Source of the DNA: an uncultured Helicobacter sp.
GTDB lineage: Bacteria; Campylobacterota; Campylobacteria; Campylobacterales; Helicobacteraceae
Reading direction: 5' to 3'
Assembly (NCBI GenBank): GCA_949287835.1
Contig: CASEHV010000008.1
Location: 1 to 64,000 of the forward strand
DNA length: 64,000 nucleotides
Shown here: positions 42,082 through 52,388 of the stretch, one piece after another
How the letters are laid out: each line of letters starts with the position of its first letter
How positions within the stretch are numbered: the stretch's first letter is position 1
Notes under the pieces: model-generated
Told to the model about the DNA's origin: nothing
The model's database searches: none
What the model saw: the letters and a program-made list of their open reading frames with translations, nothing else
Program-made: the position numbers and the translations under genes

Positions 42082-43991
42082 TGAGAATCTTACTATTATT
42101 TATTTTTTGTAAGATTCTCTCAGCGGATAGTCTTACTCAACACTACATAGACAGGGCTTTGGAGACAAAGCTTTATGAAAACAAACATTGGCATACACTG
42201 CTACATTTCAGAGGTAGAAAAAGCGACATTGATGATAAATATTTTTTCTACTCAAAAGTTAATGATAAATCCCTTCCAAAAAACGAAATGATAGCTACTA
42301 TCAAGGCTTTTTATGAGAATCCAGATGAGGTTAGCATTCCAAAGGATTTAAGAGATAGGATTGCGATAAGCAATACTCGCTATGATAAAGATTCCAAACT
42401 TCCAAAAGCATCTTTGAGAAATGAGGACTATCATGCCATTTGTAGATTCCCAGCTAGATTTGAGTTTTTAGATAAATATTTAAAATTTGAGAATTTGCCA
42501 AAAGTGGAATGCAAGGAATATAATGACATGCTAAATTATGTGCAGCCACGAAAGGCTATTGTTGTGTTTCCTTCTGCATATATTAATTCCCCAGCCTCTA
42601 GCTTTGGACACACATTTATATTATTACAGGGGAAATACAAAAATAAGCTTTTATCATTTGCTATCAATTATGCAGCAGATGTAAATTCACATAATGAGAA
42701 TCTTTTAAAATTCACGATGAGAGGGCTTTTTGGTGGGTATACAGGTAGATATTCGATACTACCATATTATGAAAAGATAAAAGAATACAGAGATGTGGAA
42801 AATAGGGATATTTGGGAGTTTCCTCTAAATTTAAGTGAAGAGGAGGTAAAAAGATTATTTGCACATTTGTGGGAAGTAAGGAATAATGAAGATAGATATT
42901 TGTTTCTAACGAAAAACTGCTCATATAATATTTTGTGGCTAATAGAAGCCGCACGAGATGATGTAAATATACGAAAGTATTTTATCTATCATGTGAATCC
43001 GCCAGAGACAATATTTGCCATGCAAAGAGAGAATCTTATAGAATCTCAAATCTATCGCCCAAGTAAGCGGAATCTAATTTACGCATATAAAGACAATCTT
43101 AGTTTGAAGCTAATAAATAAGGCAAAGAAAATATCAAAAGGAAAGTTAGATTCCAATGCTATTTTAAATGAGGACATTTCGCTAGAGCAGAAGCAAAAAA
43201 CATTAGAGCTAAGTCAGGAGCTAACAGAATATTATGCCATAAAAGGAAAGATGGACAAACAGACATATATAGATACTGCACATAACATTGCAAAGAGTAG
43301 GTCGCAGCTGGGACGTGGCAGTGAAATAAAAGTTCCAACGCCAACACCAATGTTAAATGGCAATCAGGCAGCCCGTATATCTGCATTTGATTTATTTAAA
43401 AATAATAAACATCATGTCGGATTTGAGTTTAGATTGTTGCATCATGATATAACAGATAGCGACATAGGATATTTACGAGGCGTTGGAATCGAATTTTTAA
43501 AGGCTAGATTCTATATAGATGATAAGGGATTGCAATTAGATGAGGGAAAGATTTTAGGTTTGGAATCTTATGGCATAACAGATTCTGTATTTAAGAGTAT
43601 TTCATTTAGATTTAATATGGGCTTTGATAGAAGCTTTCTTGTGGATTTGCCAAATTATTATATTAGGTTAGGGGGCGGATTCTCTTTTAATCTATTTAAT
43701 AGAGGCTATGTGTATTATATGCTAGAGCCTGTGTTTTTTGTTGATAACGGTGGGAGATTTTCCTTATCTAATGTCTTTGGAGTAAATATTGGCAGGAAAA
43801 AATTAAAGCTTTCCATAGAATATTCTAATAGAATCTATTTTAACGCTATCAATAGCAATATTATAAATGCTACCTTTCATATTAATGTAGTGCGAAACCT
43901 TGCACTTTTTATTAACTATCGGCATTATTTTTATAACCAAACATACAATGATAGATATGTGATTACTGCGGGAGTAAGGACATATTTTTAG
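42081..43991 (+). CDS. DUF4105 protein fused to an outer-membrane-like beta-barrel
   Basis: 636 aa. Signal peptide (MRILLLFIFCKILSADS). N-terminal half is DUF4105 (the family of Bacteroides Lnb lipoprotein N-acyltransferase): VVFPSAYINSPASSFGHTFILLQ with candidate His177, and LTKNCSYNILWLIEAA with candidate Cys280. Residues ~415-636 alternate beta strands (ISFRFNMGFDRSF, YYMLEPVFFV, LALFINYRHYFYN) and end YVITAGVRTYF, the aromatic C-terminus of OM barrels. So a periplasmic enzyme-like domain anchored by a barrel. Coupled to DUF3015 upstream and followed by fliR. The activity in this organism is inferred from family. Confidence 0.82.
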   Translation: MRILLLFIFCKILSADSLTQHYIDRALETKLYENKHWHTLLHFRGRKSDIDDKYFFYSKVNDKSLPKNEMIATIKAFYENPDEVSIPKDLRDRIAISNTRYDKDSKLPKASLRNEDYHAICRFPARFEFLDKYLKFENLPKVECKEYNDMLNYVQPRKAIVVFPSAYINSPASSFGHTFILLQGKYKNKLLSFAINYAADVNSHNENLLKFTMRGLFGGYTGRYSILPYYEKIKEYRDVENRDIWEFPLNLSEEEVKRLFAHLWEVRNNEDRYLFLTKNCSYNILWLIEAARDDVNIRKYFIYHVNPPETIFAMQRENLIESQIYRPSKRNLIYAYKDNLSLKLINKAKKISKGKLDSNAILNEDISLEQKQKTLELSQELTEYYAIKGKMDKQTYIDTAHNIAKSRSQLGRGSEIKVPTPTPMLNGNQAARISAFDLFKNNKHHVGFEFRLLHHDITDSDIGYLRGVGIEFLKARFYIDDKGLQLDEGKILGLESYGITDSVFKSISFRFNMGFDRSFLVDLPNYYIRLGGGFSFNLFNRGYVYYMLEPVFFVDNGGRFSLSNVFGVNIGRKKLKLSIEYSNRIYFNAINSNIINATFHINVVRNLALFINYRHYFYNQTYNDRYVITAGVRTYF

Positions 43992-44018
43992 ATACAATCA
44001 CAATAAAAAGAGTTAGCA

Positions 44019-44795
44019 ATGCTAGATTTTATGTCTTATATTACAAATGCAAATGTAATGACATTCCTGCTACTTTTATTGCGTTTTGGCGGGATATTTG
44101 CATTTTTTCCTTTTTTTGACAATCAGATTATTCCCCCAAGTGTGCGGGCAGCGATGACATTTATACTTGCAGTTGTGTTTATGCCTATGGTGAAAGATAT
44201 TGTGTTTTACAATAGTCTTAGCGAGTTTATGTTGGCTGGTATGTTTGAGATAATGCTAGGCTTTATATGCGGTCTTGTATTGCAAATCATTTTTTCCTCA
44301 ATAGTCTTTGCTGGGGATTTAGTCGGCTTTACCATGGGGCTTACTATGGCAAGTGCCTATGACCCTATGACGGGTAATACAAAGCCTATCGTCTCTCAGG
44401 TTATTGTATTCTTATCTATCCTCATGGCATTGCATTTTAATTTTCACTACATGCTACTTGAGATAATAGCAAGGAGTCTAAATGATACGCCTCTAGGCGG
44501 GTTTCTCATGACAGATGGCATGGTGGGGTATTGCGTAAAATTATTTGCAAATATGATTGTGATTGGATTCTCTATGGCGTTTCCCATTATTGCCGTGCTG
44601 TTGCTAAGTGATGTCATATTTGGTATGATAATGAAGACGCACCCGCAATTTAACCTCCTTGTGATTGGATTCCCAATCAAGATTGCGGTAGCCTTTGCCA
44701 TACTTGCTATTATTATTCCTAGCATTATGAAGAATTTTAGACATGATTTAAGCCAGGGTATGAAAGGTATATGGAAGATTCTAATAGGCGGATAG
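44019..44795 (+). CDS. fliR: Flagellar export apparatus protein FliR
   Basis: 258 aa, six or so TM helices. ANVMTFLLLLLRFGGIFAFFPFFDNQIIPPSVRAAMTFILAVVF fits the FliR N-terminus; GFTMGLTMASAYDPMTGNTKPIVSQ and MKTHPQFNLLVIGFPIKIAVAF are conserved FliR blocks. A core subunit of the type III export gate together with FliP and FliQ. Stands alone from other flagellar genes, between DUF4105 and the Hcp-like lipoprotein. Confidence 0.94.
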   Translation: MLDFMSYITNANVMTFLLLLLRFGGIFAFFPFFDNQIIPPSVRAAMTFILAVVFMPMVKDIVFYNSLSEFMLAGMFEIMLGFICGLVLQIIFSSIVFAGDLVGFTMGLTMASAYDPMTGNTKPIVSQVIVFLSILMALHFNFHYMLLEIIARSLNDTPLGGFLMTDGMVGYCVKLFANMIVIGFSMAFPIIAVLLLSDVIFGMIMKTHPQFNLLVIGFPIKIAVAFAILAIIIPSIMKNFRHDLSQGMKGIWKILIGG

Positions 44796-44797
44796 GT

Positions 44798-45517
44798 ATG
44801 AAATATTTTTTTATCATTTTGGCACTTTTTTGCATCGCATGTTCTAAGAGTAAGATAGAACCCATGCAGGAAAATCAGCAAACAGATATTATGGAGCAAA
44901 TCATAGAGGATAAAACGCAATCAAGCGAAAATGACAAAGTGCTAAATGGGGCAAGTAAAACACTGCAGGAATTTAACGAAACTCTAACAAAAGAGCGCGA
45001 CACATATAAGATTCAATGCGATAATAAAAATGGTGATTCATGTATCAAACTAGCACTTTCATATTATGTAGAATCCCCAGATTCAAATGCGGATTTGATT
45101 AATGACTTATATAAAAGAGCGGCTATTTATCTGCAAGATTCCTGTGATAGAGAGGATTATCATGCCTGCTCCGCACTTGGCGGATTGTATGAAACAGGTG
45201 ATGGCGTGGGAAAGATAGATAGAATAAAAAGCACAAAACTCTATAAAATAGCCTGCGATGGCAAAGATAGTCGAGGTTGCTTTAATCTAGGAGTAAGTGA
45301 AATAGGCTGTCTAACATGCCAGATAACAGATAAAAATAAGATTCTAAAATCGCTAGAGTATTTCAAGAGGGCATGTGAATATGGCAGTGCCACAAGCTGC
45401 TACACGGTAGGAAATATCTATATGCAAAATGAGAATATAGAAAAAGACCAGCTATCCCTAGCAAAGCAATATCTGCAAAAAGCCTGCGAAATGGGGGATA
45501 AGAGAGGGTGTGTATAG
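44798..45517 (+). CDS. Hcp-like Sel1-repeat lipoprotein
   Basis: 239 aa from ATG 44798. Lipoprotein signal peptide with lipobox LFCIAC (acylated Cys18 or nearby). Repeated SLR/Sel1 units carrying regularly spaced cysteine pairs (GDSCIKLALSYY, DYHACSALGGLYETGDGV, DSRGCFNLGV, SATSCYTVGNIYM, DKRGCV), the pattern of Helicobacter cysteine-rich proteins (HcpA-E). Hcp proteins interact with host immunity or peptidoglycan. Starts two bases after the fliR stop. The lipid-modification context next to a DUF4105 gene is noteworthy. Confidence 0.85.
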   Translation: MKYFFIILALFCIACSKSKIEPMQENQQTDIMEQIIEDKTQSSENDKVLNGASKTLQEFNETLTKERDTYKIQCDNKNGDSCIKLALSYYVESPDSNADLINDLYKRAAIYLQDSCDREDYHACSALGGLYETGDGVGKIDRIKSTKLYKIACDGKDSRGCFNLGVSEIGCLTCQITDKNKILKSLEYFKRACEYGSATSCYTVGNIYMQNENIEKDQLSLAKQYLQKACEMGDKRGCV

Positions 45518-45600
45518 ATATAAAAATAAATTAAAAAGATTTAATTTTTATGATTAGTATAAGTTTTCATATATAAATATAAGATTCTACCACCAACCTC

Positions 45601-46905
45601 TCACACCACACTTCCATAAAGTGAGCTTCCCTCTACATTGTCAATCTTTACCTCTACGATGCTTCCCATGTCAATAAAGCTATCTTTGATTCTCACAAGG
45701 CGATTTGTATCACTCCTGCCCTCGCTGTAAGTTTGTTTTGCAGAGGTTTTGTTATTTTCAATCAAGACTTTGTGAATCCTGCCTAGCTCCATCTGGCTAT
45801 TCTCTCTTAGAATCTCCTTATGTCTATCCTGCAGTCTTGCTAGTCTTTCTTTGGCAATGCTAGATTCCACAGCACCCTCACTTCCCCATGAATGTGAAAG
45901 CGTATTTGGGCGCGGCGAGTAGATAAAGCTATACATGGTATCAAAACGCACATATTCTAGCACCTCCATAGTATCCATGAAATCCTCATCACTTTCATGC
46001 GGGAATCCAACGATAATATCCGTGCTAATGCCGACATTCTCTACCCTACTTTTTAGATAATCGATGCGGTTTAGATACCATTCCTTTGTATAGCCACGCC
46101 TCATTGCCTTTAGAATCTTGCTAGAGCCGCTTTGTAGCGGGATATGAATGCTTTTGCAAATCTTTGGGTTAGAGGCAAACTCATCTAGGAACTCATCATT
46201 CATGTGCAAAGGATGCGGACTTGTGAATCTAATCCTCTCTAGCCCCTCTATGCTACTTAGCCTCCTTAAAAGCTCTGTGAAGTCAATCCTCTCATGACTC
46301 TGGCTAAATCTCACGCCATAATTATTTACATTCTGCCCTAATAATAGAATCTCTTTCGTGCCATTTTGCACCAGCTTTCGCGCTTCTTTATTTATGAGAT
46401 GAAATGGCACGGAAATTTCCTTTCCACGTGTAAACGGCACGATGCAATAAGCACATTTCTTATCACAGCCAATGGATATATTTATCATGGATTTAAAGCT
46501 ACCCTTGCTAGAGGCAAAGACATAGGCACTATCATCGTAGTCAATATCGATTTCTACGGCTTTTGGTTTATGAATGATACTTGTAATCTTTGAGATATTT
46601 CTAGCGCCTAGCACGAAATCCACATGCGGCGACTTTTTTATAATCTCCTCTCCCATAGCACTAGCCGTACAGCCACAGATTCCAATCTTTGCCCCACTCT
46701 TTTTTATTTTTGCAAACTGCCCTATCTCGCTAAATAGCTTTAACTCAGGCTTTTCCCTAACAGAGCAGGTATTAATGAGAATCAAATCCGCATCTTGTGC
46801 CTCCTCTGTAATCTCATAGCCCTCCTTTTCTCTTAACTCCGATATTAAATGCTCTGAATCCCTTACATTCATAGCACAGCCTAGTGTTTCTATATAAAGC
46901 TTCAA
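45601..46905 (-). CDS. miaB: tRNA-2-methylthio-N6-dimethylallyladenosine synthase
   Basis: 434 aa from TTG 46905, which has GGAG 6 bases upstream and gives [19 protein letters not shown]; the frame stays open to 46917. MTTase N-terminal cysteines ([22 protein letters not shown]), radical-SAM triad [17 protein letters not shown], and C-terminal TRAM domain ([17 protein letters not shown]). Methylthiolates A37 of tRNAs reading UNN codons. Single gene. Confidence 0.93.
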   Translation of the reverse strand: MKLYIETLGCAMNVRDSEHLISELREKEGYEITEEAQDADLILINTCSVREKPELKLFSEIGQFAKIKKSGAKIGICGCTASAMGEEIIKKSPHVDFVLGARNISKITSIIHKPKAVEIDIDYDDSAYVFASSKGSFKSMINISIGCDKKCAYCIVPFTRGKEISVPFHLINKEARKLVQNGTKEILLLGQNVNNYGVRFSQSHERIDFTELLRRLSSIEGLERIRFTSPHPLHMNDEFLDEFASNPKICKSIHIPLQSGSSKILKAMRRGYTKEWYLNRIDYLKSRVENVGISTDIIVGFPHESDEDFMDTMEVLEYVRFDTMYSFIYSPRPNTLSHSWGSEGAVESSIAKERLARLQDRHKEILRENSQMELGRIHKVLIENNKTSAKQTYSEGRSDTNRLVRIKDSFIDMGSIVEVKIDNVEGSSLYGSVV

Positions 46906-47040
46906 GAATATCTCCAAGTGATTGTTTTTGCTATTTTAGCTTAATGTCTGCTATTTTCAAAGAGTGTTTTTTGTGTTACATAAACGAGTATTTATATGTA
47001 TATGTTATTACAAAATAAGCAACTTTTACTTGTTTTGTTG

Positions 47041-47046
47041 TATAAT
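47041..47046 (+). promoter_or_regulatory. -10 box upstream of dCache chemoreceptor
   Basis: TATAAT in the context TTGTATAAT (extended -10-like), about 75 bases upstream of the chemoreceptor ATG, with a leader carrying a GGGGG run. The TGTTACATAA at ~46973 lies about 80 bases upstream of the predicted start. Confidence 0.5.
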
Positions 47047-47122
47047 CTAATACATAACACAAGCCAAGGGGGTAGTAGGTGAGTAGTTTTGCAACACTAT
47101 AAATTGTTATAAGGAGACCATC

Positions 47123-49081
47123 ATGAATGTAGCCAAGAAAATTACCGCTGTATCATCTAGCCTACTAATTATTATGCTAGTGATATTCTCTGTCATTAGC
47201 TATTTTAAGGTTAAGGCAAATACGAATATGCTAATACAGAATGCACAAGAGGGAAGTATTAGAAATATCGTAACTCTTATAGAGAATGTAGCAAATCAAC
47301 GTCTAAATGCCATGAAAGCAGTGGCATCTCGCATAGCAAATATGGAGCCAACAGAGTTTGATGCCATAGCGGACGAGTTGGCAATAGCAAAGGAGCAATC
47401 TGGCTTTGACTTGGTATGGGTAGGATATGAAGATGGCACAATGATTCGCTCAAATAAGAGAATCTCACAGGGCTATGACCCTAGGGTTAGGGAGTGGTAT
47501 AAAGAGACAAAGGCACTTATGAAACCAAATATTTCTCTTCCCTACATTGCAGATTCTGGCTCTGTGGTTGTGTCCTTTTCTGTGCCGCTTTTAACGCCGC
47601 ATTTCAAGGGTGTCGTAAGCAGTTTTATCACGCTTGATAATCTTGATAAAATCATTAATGCTATCAAGGTGGGAAATAAAGGTTCTGCCTATATCGTAGA
47701 TGACTTAGGTAGGGTTATCTCCCACCCTGACAAGAGCCTTATTATGAAAAATACGCAAGCCTCACGGGATATTATGGCGGCATTTGCAGGTTCTAAGGAT
47801 AGTCATGATGTGCGGATTCTAAATGTAAATAGAAGTGGCGATAATATACAGCTTGTAACTGTGTGTGAGAATGTGCCTCTTATGCACTGGAAATTCTGCA
47901 TGGGTATGCCTAATGATGAGTATTATGAGTTTAATCACACCTTGCTTACATACTTTTCTGTAACAGGCATTGTGTTTGTGATACTTGGCGCTATTGCTAT
48001 GTATTTATTTGTGTTTATCATGCTACGTCCTGTGGCATCTATTCGCGATGGACTTCAGGATTTCTTTGACTTTCTTGATTTCAAAAAGACAAAGGCATCT
48101 AGCATTCATGTAAAAAGCAAAGATGAGTTTGGCATGATGGCAAATATGGTAAATAAAAACATAGAGCTACTAAAGGATAATAAGGCAAAAGATTCCATGA
48201 TGATAGATGCCACGGTGGATTTGGTGCATGATATTAAAAATGGTCTTATCTCCACAAATATCCTAGCAAATCCGCATAATCCAACACTAAAGCGTCTAGT
48301 CTCACTGCTAAATGAAATGGTAGATATACTGCAAAAAAAGGTAGGTAGTGATATAAACAAGCTAGGCGAGGCTATGGATAGATTCTCAAAACTTGATTTT
48401 ACCCATAGATTTAGCCATGATGATGTCTCTATGCTGGAGGATTCTGTCAATAAAATAGGCGATACCGTGTCTATGATGCTACAAAATCGACTTAAAACCT
48501 CTAAGGCTATGCAGAGTAGGGCAAGTCAGATTTACTCCATCATGGAGGTGCTATATGACGTGGCAAATAATTCGCAAGATTCTGTAGATAAAGCACTTGT
48601 GTCTGTCAATGAAGTAAATGATTCAATGGTAGATATTAATCAAAAAGCACAAGGCATGATACAGCAAAGCAATGATATTAAAAACATTGCAGCAATGATT
48701 CAAGACATAGCAGACCAGACAAATCTCTTAGCGCTTAATGCGGCAATAGAAGCAGCAAGGGCAGGGGAGCATGGACGTGGCTTTGCGGTTGTGGCAGATG
48801 AGGTAAGGAAACTAGCAGAGCGGACACAAAAAAGCTTAGGCGAGATAGAGGCAAATACGAATATATTGATACAGAGCATTAATGAAGTCTGCGGTAATAT
48901 AGATTTGCAAACTACAAATATAGAGAAAACAAAAGGCGAAATCGATGCCCTAAGTGAGCTAATCAAGAAAAATGTAGATGCCACAAATGAAGCCGATGAA
49001 GTCGCAAAACATCTAAATGAGATTGCAAATCAGATTATAGAGACTGTGTCGAGGTATAAGTGGCTAGATATTAAACAATAA
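47123..49081 (+). CDS. Methyl-accepting chemotaxis protein with dCache periplasmic sensor
   Basis: 652 aa. TM1 (~10-32), periplasmic dCache_1-type domain (~36-275; [33 protein letters not shown] is the distal PAS-like pocket region that binds amino acids in many such receptors), TM2 (~280-300), HAMP linker, and signalling hairpin with the tip [40 protein letters not shown]. The ligand is unknown; the RxxYDPRxRxWY motif is typical of dCache receptors for amino acids or related acids. The C-terminus lacks a CheB/CheR pentapeptide. Confidence 0.93.
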   Translation: MNVAKKITAVSSSLLIIMLVIFSVISYFKVKANTNMLIQNAQEGSIRNIVTLIENVANQRLNAMKAVASRIANMEPTEFDAIADELAIAKEQSGFDLVWVGYEDGTMIRSNKRISQGYDPRVREWYKETKALMKPNISLPYIADSGSVVVSFSVPLLTPHFKGVVSSFITLDNLDKIINAIKVGNKGSAYIVDDLGRVISHPDKSLIMKNTQASRDIMAAFAGSKDSHDVRILNVNRSGDNIQLVTVCENVPLMHWKFCMGMPNDEYYEFNHTLLTYFSVTGIVFVILGAIAMYLFVFIMLRPVASIRDGLQDFFDFLDFKKTKASSIHVKSKDEFGMMANMVNKNIELLKDNKAKDSMMIDATVDLVHDIKNGLISTNILANPHNPTLKRLVSLLNEMVDILQKKVGSDINKLGEAMDRFSKLDFTHRFSHDDVSMLEDSVNKIGDTVSMMLQNRLKTSKAMQSRASQIYSIMEVLYDVANNSQDSVDKALVSVNEVNDSMVDINQKAQGMIQQSNDIKNIAAMIQDIADQTNLLALNAAIEAARAGEHGRGFAVVADEVRKLAERTQKSLGEIEANTNILIQSINEVCGNIDLQTTNIEKTKGEIDALSELIKKNVDATNEADEVAKHLNEIANQIIETVSRYKWLDIKQ

Positions 49082-49227
49082 TGAATTGCCCCGATTAAAA
49101 AATGGTAAAGTTAGCTTAAAAAGGCTTTTATTTATTAGTCTAATGTGGGTTGATTCCTAACATAAACGACCACTATAACTATATTATTTTGGTATGATGA
49201 GTTCAACTCTTGATTAAAAATTAAAAG

Positions 49228-49668
49228 CTAGATAATTGTCCTTGTATTATTGCTATCTAGTGTAATTTCATACAAGTCAAGGTCATCTCGCATTTTATAG
49301 CCCATCTTTTTCCAAAATGAATGCCCTATCTCATTTGTCTTAAACACCAACAGATTGATACTTGTGGCGCCATATTTTTTAATCTCACTTACTACAAAAT
49401 CAACCATCTCTCTACCAATGCCACTTTTTCTAATATCCTTTTTAACACAGGCATGATACATATATGCACATCTGCCATCATATCCACATAGCAATGTGCC
49501 TACTATTTGATTATCTAGGATATAGACTGCATTTGTGTCTGGATTTTTTTGCAGAAATTTTTTCATGCCATGCAGAGAATCATCTACATTTCGTATATGG
49601 AATCCATCTATACTATTCCATAGTGCAATGACGTTTTCATAATCATTTATAGTCATTTTTCTTACCAT
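49228..49668 (-). CDS. GNAT family N-acetyltransferase
   Basis: 146 aa from ATG 49668 (AGGACTAAAA upstream; the frame is open a further 30 codons without an SD). Acetyl-CoA motif KDIRKSGIGREMVDFVVSEIK and the C-terminal NEIGHSFWKKMGYKMRDDLDLYEITL are classic GNAT (RimI-like/YpeA-like). The substrate is unknown. It follows the 311-aa barrel protein, 31 bases downstream on the same strand, so it may be the third gene of the porin unit. Confidence 0.85.
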   Translation of the reverse strand: MVRKMTINDYENVIALWNSIDGFHIRNVDDSLHGMKKFLQKNPDTNAVYILDNQIVGTLLCGYDGRCAYMYHACVKKDIRKSGIGREMVDFVVSEIKKYGATSINLLVFKTNEIGHSFWKKMGYKMRDDLDLYEITLDSNNTRTII

Positions 49669-49699
49669 TTTTAGTCCTTTTTTCGTAATTATAATAGTT

Positions 49700-50635
49700 T
49701 TAGTTTGAAAAGTCATAGTCCTTAAGTGGTTTGCTAGGCGGCAGTATAACTTTGCCAAAATTTATAGATACACCTACTAGAAGGTTTGATGCAGCTATGT
49801 CAATATTTTCAGCCTTTAGGACGTAGTATCGCAGATTTGGCGACATGCTAAAGCTTTTAAAGAGATTTGCCTCCATTCTTGCCTCTATAAGAAATTGATA
49901 GCTAGGCTTTATTTTTGATTCACTAGAATTAAAAAAGTATTGTTTAAAATTCATGGAATATAGAAATTTTACGCCACTATTTAGTTTATACTCAGCAGAT
50001 AATCCAAGCTCATATCCGCCGCCACTAAATTGCGTAGCCCTATTTAAATCATGCTCGGCAAATAAATCCAGATACAAACTTTTAATATATTTTCCATCAA
50101 AAAGCTTCACACCGCCAAGATAATTAATAATATGACGTCTCCCTATGTTTATGGTTGGTTGGAATTCGGTTTGATAGGATAATTTTATGTATGGTCCTAG
50201 CTCAAAGGATTCAAAACCAAAGTCAAAATCCCATACCCTTTGTGTATAGTCTGTTGAGAATAATATTTTGTCTAAATTTTTGTTGGTAATAAATGAATTA
50301 TTATTTTGCTTAATTTGTGTGAATCCATACTCTGAAATAAGGGAATTAAAAATCACAAAGCGATTTGCGTAATAATTTACATTTAATGTTAGGAAAAATT
50401 GCGTAGATAATTGCGAATTTCCGCGTAAATTACTATCCGAAAATGCGGTGTATAGATTCTGATTGCTTAGTGAGGATTGTGTAAAATTTACTGCAATCCT
50501 ATTTAAATCAATCTCAAGATCTCTTTTTTCTACATTAATATCCGTTTTTGTTTGCACAAATGACACAATAGTAGCCGCATGGCAAATGCTAGATAATAAT
50601 GACAATGCTAGATAATATCTAAAGTGAAAATACAT
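49700..50635 (-). CDS. Outer-membrane beta-barrel protein
   Basis: 311 aa with signal peptide (MYFHFRYYLALSLLSSICHA) and about ten alternating beta strands with aromatic ends (VWDFDFGFESFELGPYIKLSYQ; LYLDLFAEHDL; ARMEANLFKSFSMSPNLRYYVLKAE). The last strand is LLVGVSINFGKVILPPSK, followed by a short tail. I do not recognise a named family. It begins one base after the porin-like gene, so the two are an operon and presumably function together. Confidence 0.72.
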   Translation of the reverse strand: MYFHFRYYLALSLLSSICHAATIVSFVQTKTDINVEKRDLEIDLNRIAVNFTQSSLSNQNLYTAFSDSNLRGNSQLSTQFFLTLNVNYYANRFVIFNSLISEYGFTQIKQNNNSFITNKNLDKILFSTDYTQRVWDFDFGFESFELGPYIKLSYQTEFQPTINIGRRHIINYLGGVKLFDGKYIKSLYLDLFAEHDLNRATQFSGGGYELGLSAEYKLNSGVKFLYSMNFKQYFFNSSESKIKPSYQFLIEARMEANLFKSFSMSPNLRYYVLKAENIDIAASNLLVGVSINFGKVILPPSKPLKDYDFSN

Positions 50636-50636
50636 T

Positions 50637-51899
50637 TTAGAATTTAATTCTTACCCCGCCATTTAACTCGATTCCATTAGGCACATTTTTGCCAAAATTT
50701 GTAGAGCTAAAATGTGCTAATACACTTAGCACATTACTTAATTTAAAATCCGCAAAGACATTTAACTCATTTTGAATAATACCTGTGGCATTTCCGCCAT
50801 ACAATGGCGAACCATTGAAAAATGTGATTCCATAAGCGGCGTATAATCTAAGATTATTGTTAAAAAGACTGATTTTACCAGACGCGTAAATGAGATTTGC
50901 ATTTCTACCAAATTTAATTGCTCTTCCACCCCATATAAAGAACGGTTGAATATTCGTATAAAATGTGCGAGAAATATCAGAATCAAAGCCACCCCCAACG
51001 CCTAAGATTCCAAGAGACCCCATACCAGATGAGCCTGTAAGAACATATCCCGCACTTACATCTAACGCCCTATATGATAAATTTGCCTTTATATCTGCTA
51101 GAAAGGTATTTGTCCTAAAAGAGCGATTATCAACCTTATCTTCAATGCTAAATGCAAAGCCACCATCTATCATTAAAGACATGTTATTTGTTAAATTTAT
51201 ATTTCCATGCCCCCTAGCACCAATGCCTATAAATACATCTGGCATGAAATTTAATAGCAGGGTTACATAAGTGGCTTTTTGCATATCTCCTTTTGCACCG
51301 CTTATATAATTGTGTATATTGAAATTAAACCAGCCATAATCTTTCAAAGAGCGAAATGGACTTATCTCATAATATGCTACACGTCCATAGCTATATGCCC
51401 AGATTCCCTCCAGCATGAAATCCCCTAAACTGCCATTTCTAACCCACAATCCATCGATGAGATTATTAATCCAAGGGCTAATTACATCAATCCTACCAGC
51501 CTTTACACTCGTATCACCATCGTAATACTCAAGATATGATGCACCCATAGCCACACTGCTATCACCTAATACGTCCGTTGTGGCATTATTGAAAAAATCC
51601 TTCCTTGAGCCATCATTTGGACTAATGATAGAGTATGCGGCGCGAAATGATACTTTTGCTCTAAAGTTATAGAAAAACTTACTTTTATACTCCAATCCTA
51701 TCTGTGTATTAATATACCCTGCATTGCCTACAAATTTGCTGCTACCTAGTAGATTATTTCTATAATAACCGCCATTACCGCTAGAGGAAAGGTCGCCATA
51801 TAGCATGACATCTACTTTTTTTTCTCCATTGACTAAAGCCTCTGTTAGACTTGCAAAACAAGGCAGAGCAAGGCATGATAGATACAAAAATAAACGCAT
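50637..51899 (-). CDS. Opr/OprD-like outer-membrane porin
   Basis: 420 aa from ATG 51899 (TTGGGA 6 bases upstream). Signal peptide MRLFLYLSCLALPCFA. Porin-type barrel with strands such as GLEYKSKFFYNFRAKVSFRAAYS, IEGIWAYSYGRVAYYEISPFRSL, FADFKLSNVLSVLAHFSSTNFG and a terminal GVRIKF ending in Phe. It resembles the Opr-type porins of Campylobacterota rather than Hop adhesins (no Hop N-terminal motif). Substrate unknown. Divergent from the MerR regulator. Confidence 0.8.
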   Translation of the reverse strand: MRLFLYLSCLALPCFASLTEALVNGEKKVDVMLYGDLSSSGNGGYYRNNLLGSSKFVGNAGYINTQIGLEYKSKFFYNFRAKVSFRAAYSIISPNDGSRKDFFNNATTDVLGDSSVAMGASYLEYYDGDTSVKAGRIDVISPWINNLIDGLWVRNGSLGDFMLEGIWAYSYGRVAYYEISPFRSLKDYGWFNFNIHNYISGAKGDMQKATYVTLLLNFMPDVFIGIGARGHGNINLTNNMSLMIDGGFAFSIEDKVDNRSFRTNTFLADIKANLSYRALDVSAGYVLTGSSGMGSLGILGVGGGFDSDISRTFYTNIQPFFIWGGRAIKFGRNANLIYASGKISLFNNNLRLYAAYGITFFNGSPLYGGNATGIIQNELNVFADFKLSNVLSVLAHFSSTNFGKNVPNGIELNGGVRIKF

Positions 51900-51919
51900 A
51901 AGCAATCCCAAGTATTTAG

Positions 51920-51948
51920 ATATAACAATTTTATATTATAAATGTCAA
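51920..51948 (-). promoter_or_regulatory. Promoter of the porin operon
   Basis: On the minus strand TTGACA (51948-51943), a 17-base spacer and TTATAT (51925-51920), a near-consensus sigma-70 -35/-10 within the 62-base gap shared with the divergent merR-type gene. The spacing is standard rather than the 19-20 bases often seen at MerR-activated promoters. Confidence 0.55.
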
Positions 51949-51961
51949 TTTAGGATTAGTC

Positions 51962-52387
51962 ATGGCATATACGATTTTGCAAGTAGAAAAGCTAACAGGA
52001 ATCTCATCTCACACTCTTAGATTCTGGGCGAAAAAAGGATTATTTCCTCTTGTTTATAAAGATGATAATTTAATAAAATATTTTAGCGACAAAGATGTGG
52101 AGTGGGCTAGATGGATAGATTATCTAAGAAAGTCTCAAATGGATATTAAAAGCATAAAAGAATATATAGACCTTGCCATAAAGGGGGAATCTAGCACTTT
52201 AAAAAGGCATTCAATGATTAAAAAACAAAGAGAGATTCTAGCAAATAACATTTCAAATCTGCAAGAGGTGCTACAAAAGCTAGATGATAAAATACGGATA
52301 TATGATTCAATGCTAAATGATGGAAAAGATGGGCTAAATCCAGAATCTAAAGAGTATATATGCTGTAGCAAAGGTGGTTGTTTATAG
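51962..52387 (+). CDS. MerR-family transcriptional regulator
   Basis: 141 aa. N-terminal winged HTH (AYTILQVEKLTGISSHTLRFWAKKGLFPLVYKDDNLIKYFSDKDVEWARWIDYLRKSQMDIKSIKEY), then a dimerisation coiled coil (SMIKKQREILANNISNLQEVLQKLDDKIRIYDSML) and a short C-terminal tail with Cys-Cys and another Cys (EYICCSKGGCL) that could sense a thiol-reactive or metal signal. Closest type is AdhR/NmlR/TipA-like. Divergent from the porin unit and convergent with the YceI gene. Confidence 0.85.
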   Translation: MAYTILQVEKLTGISSHTLRFWAKKGLFPLVYKDDNLIKYFSDKDVEWARWIDYLRKSQMDIKSIKEYIDLAIKGESSTLKRHSMIKKQREILANNISNLQEVLQKLDDKIRIYDSMLNDGKDGLNPESKEYICCSKGGCL

Positions 52388-52388
52388 T

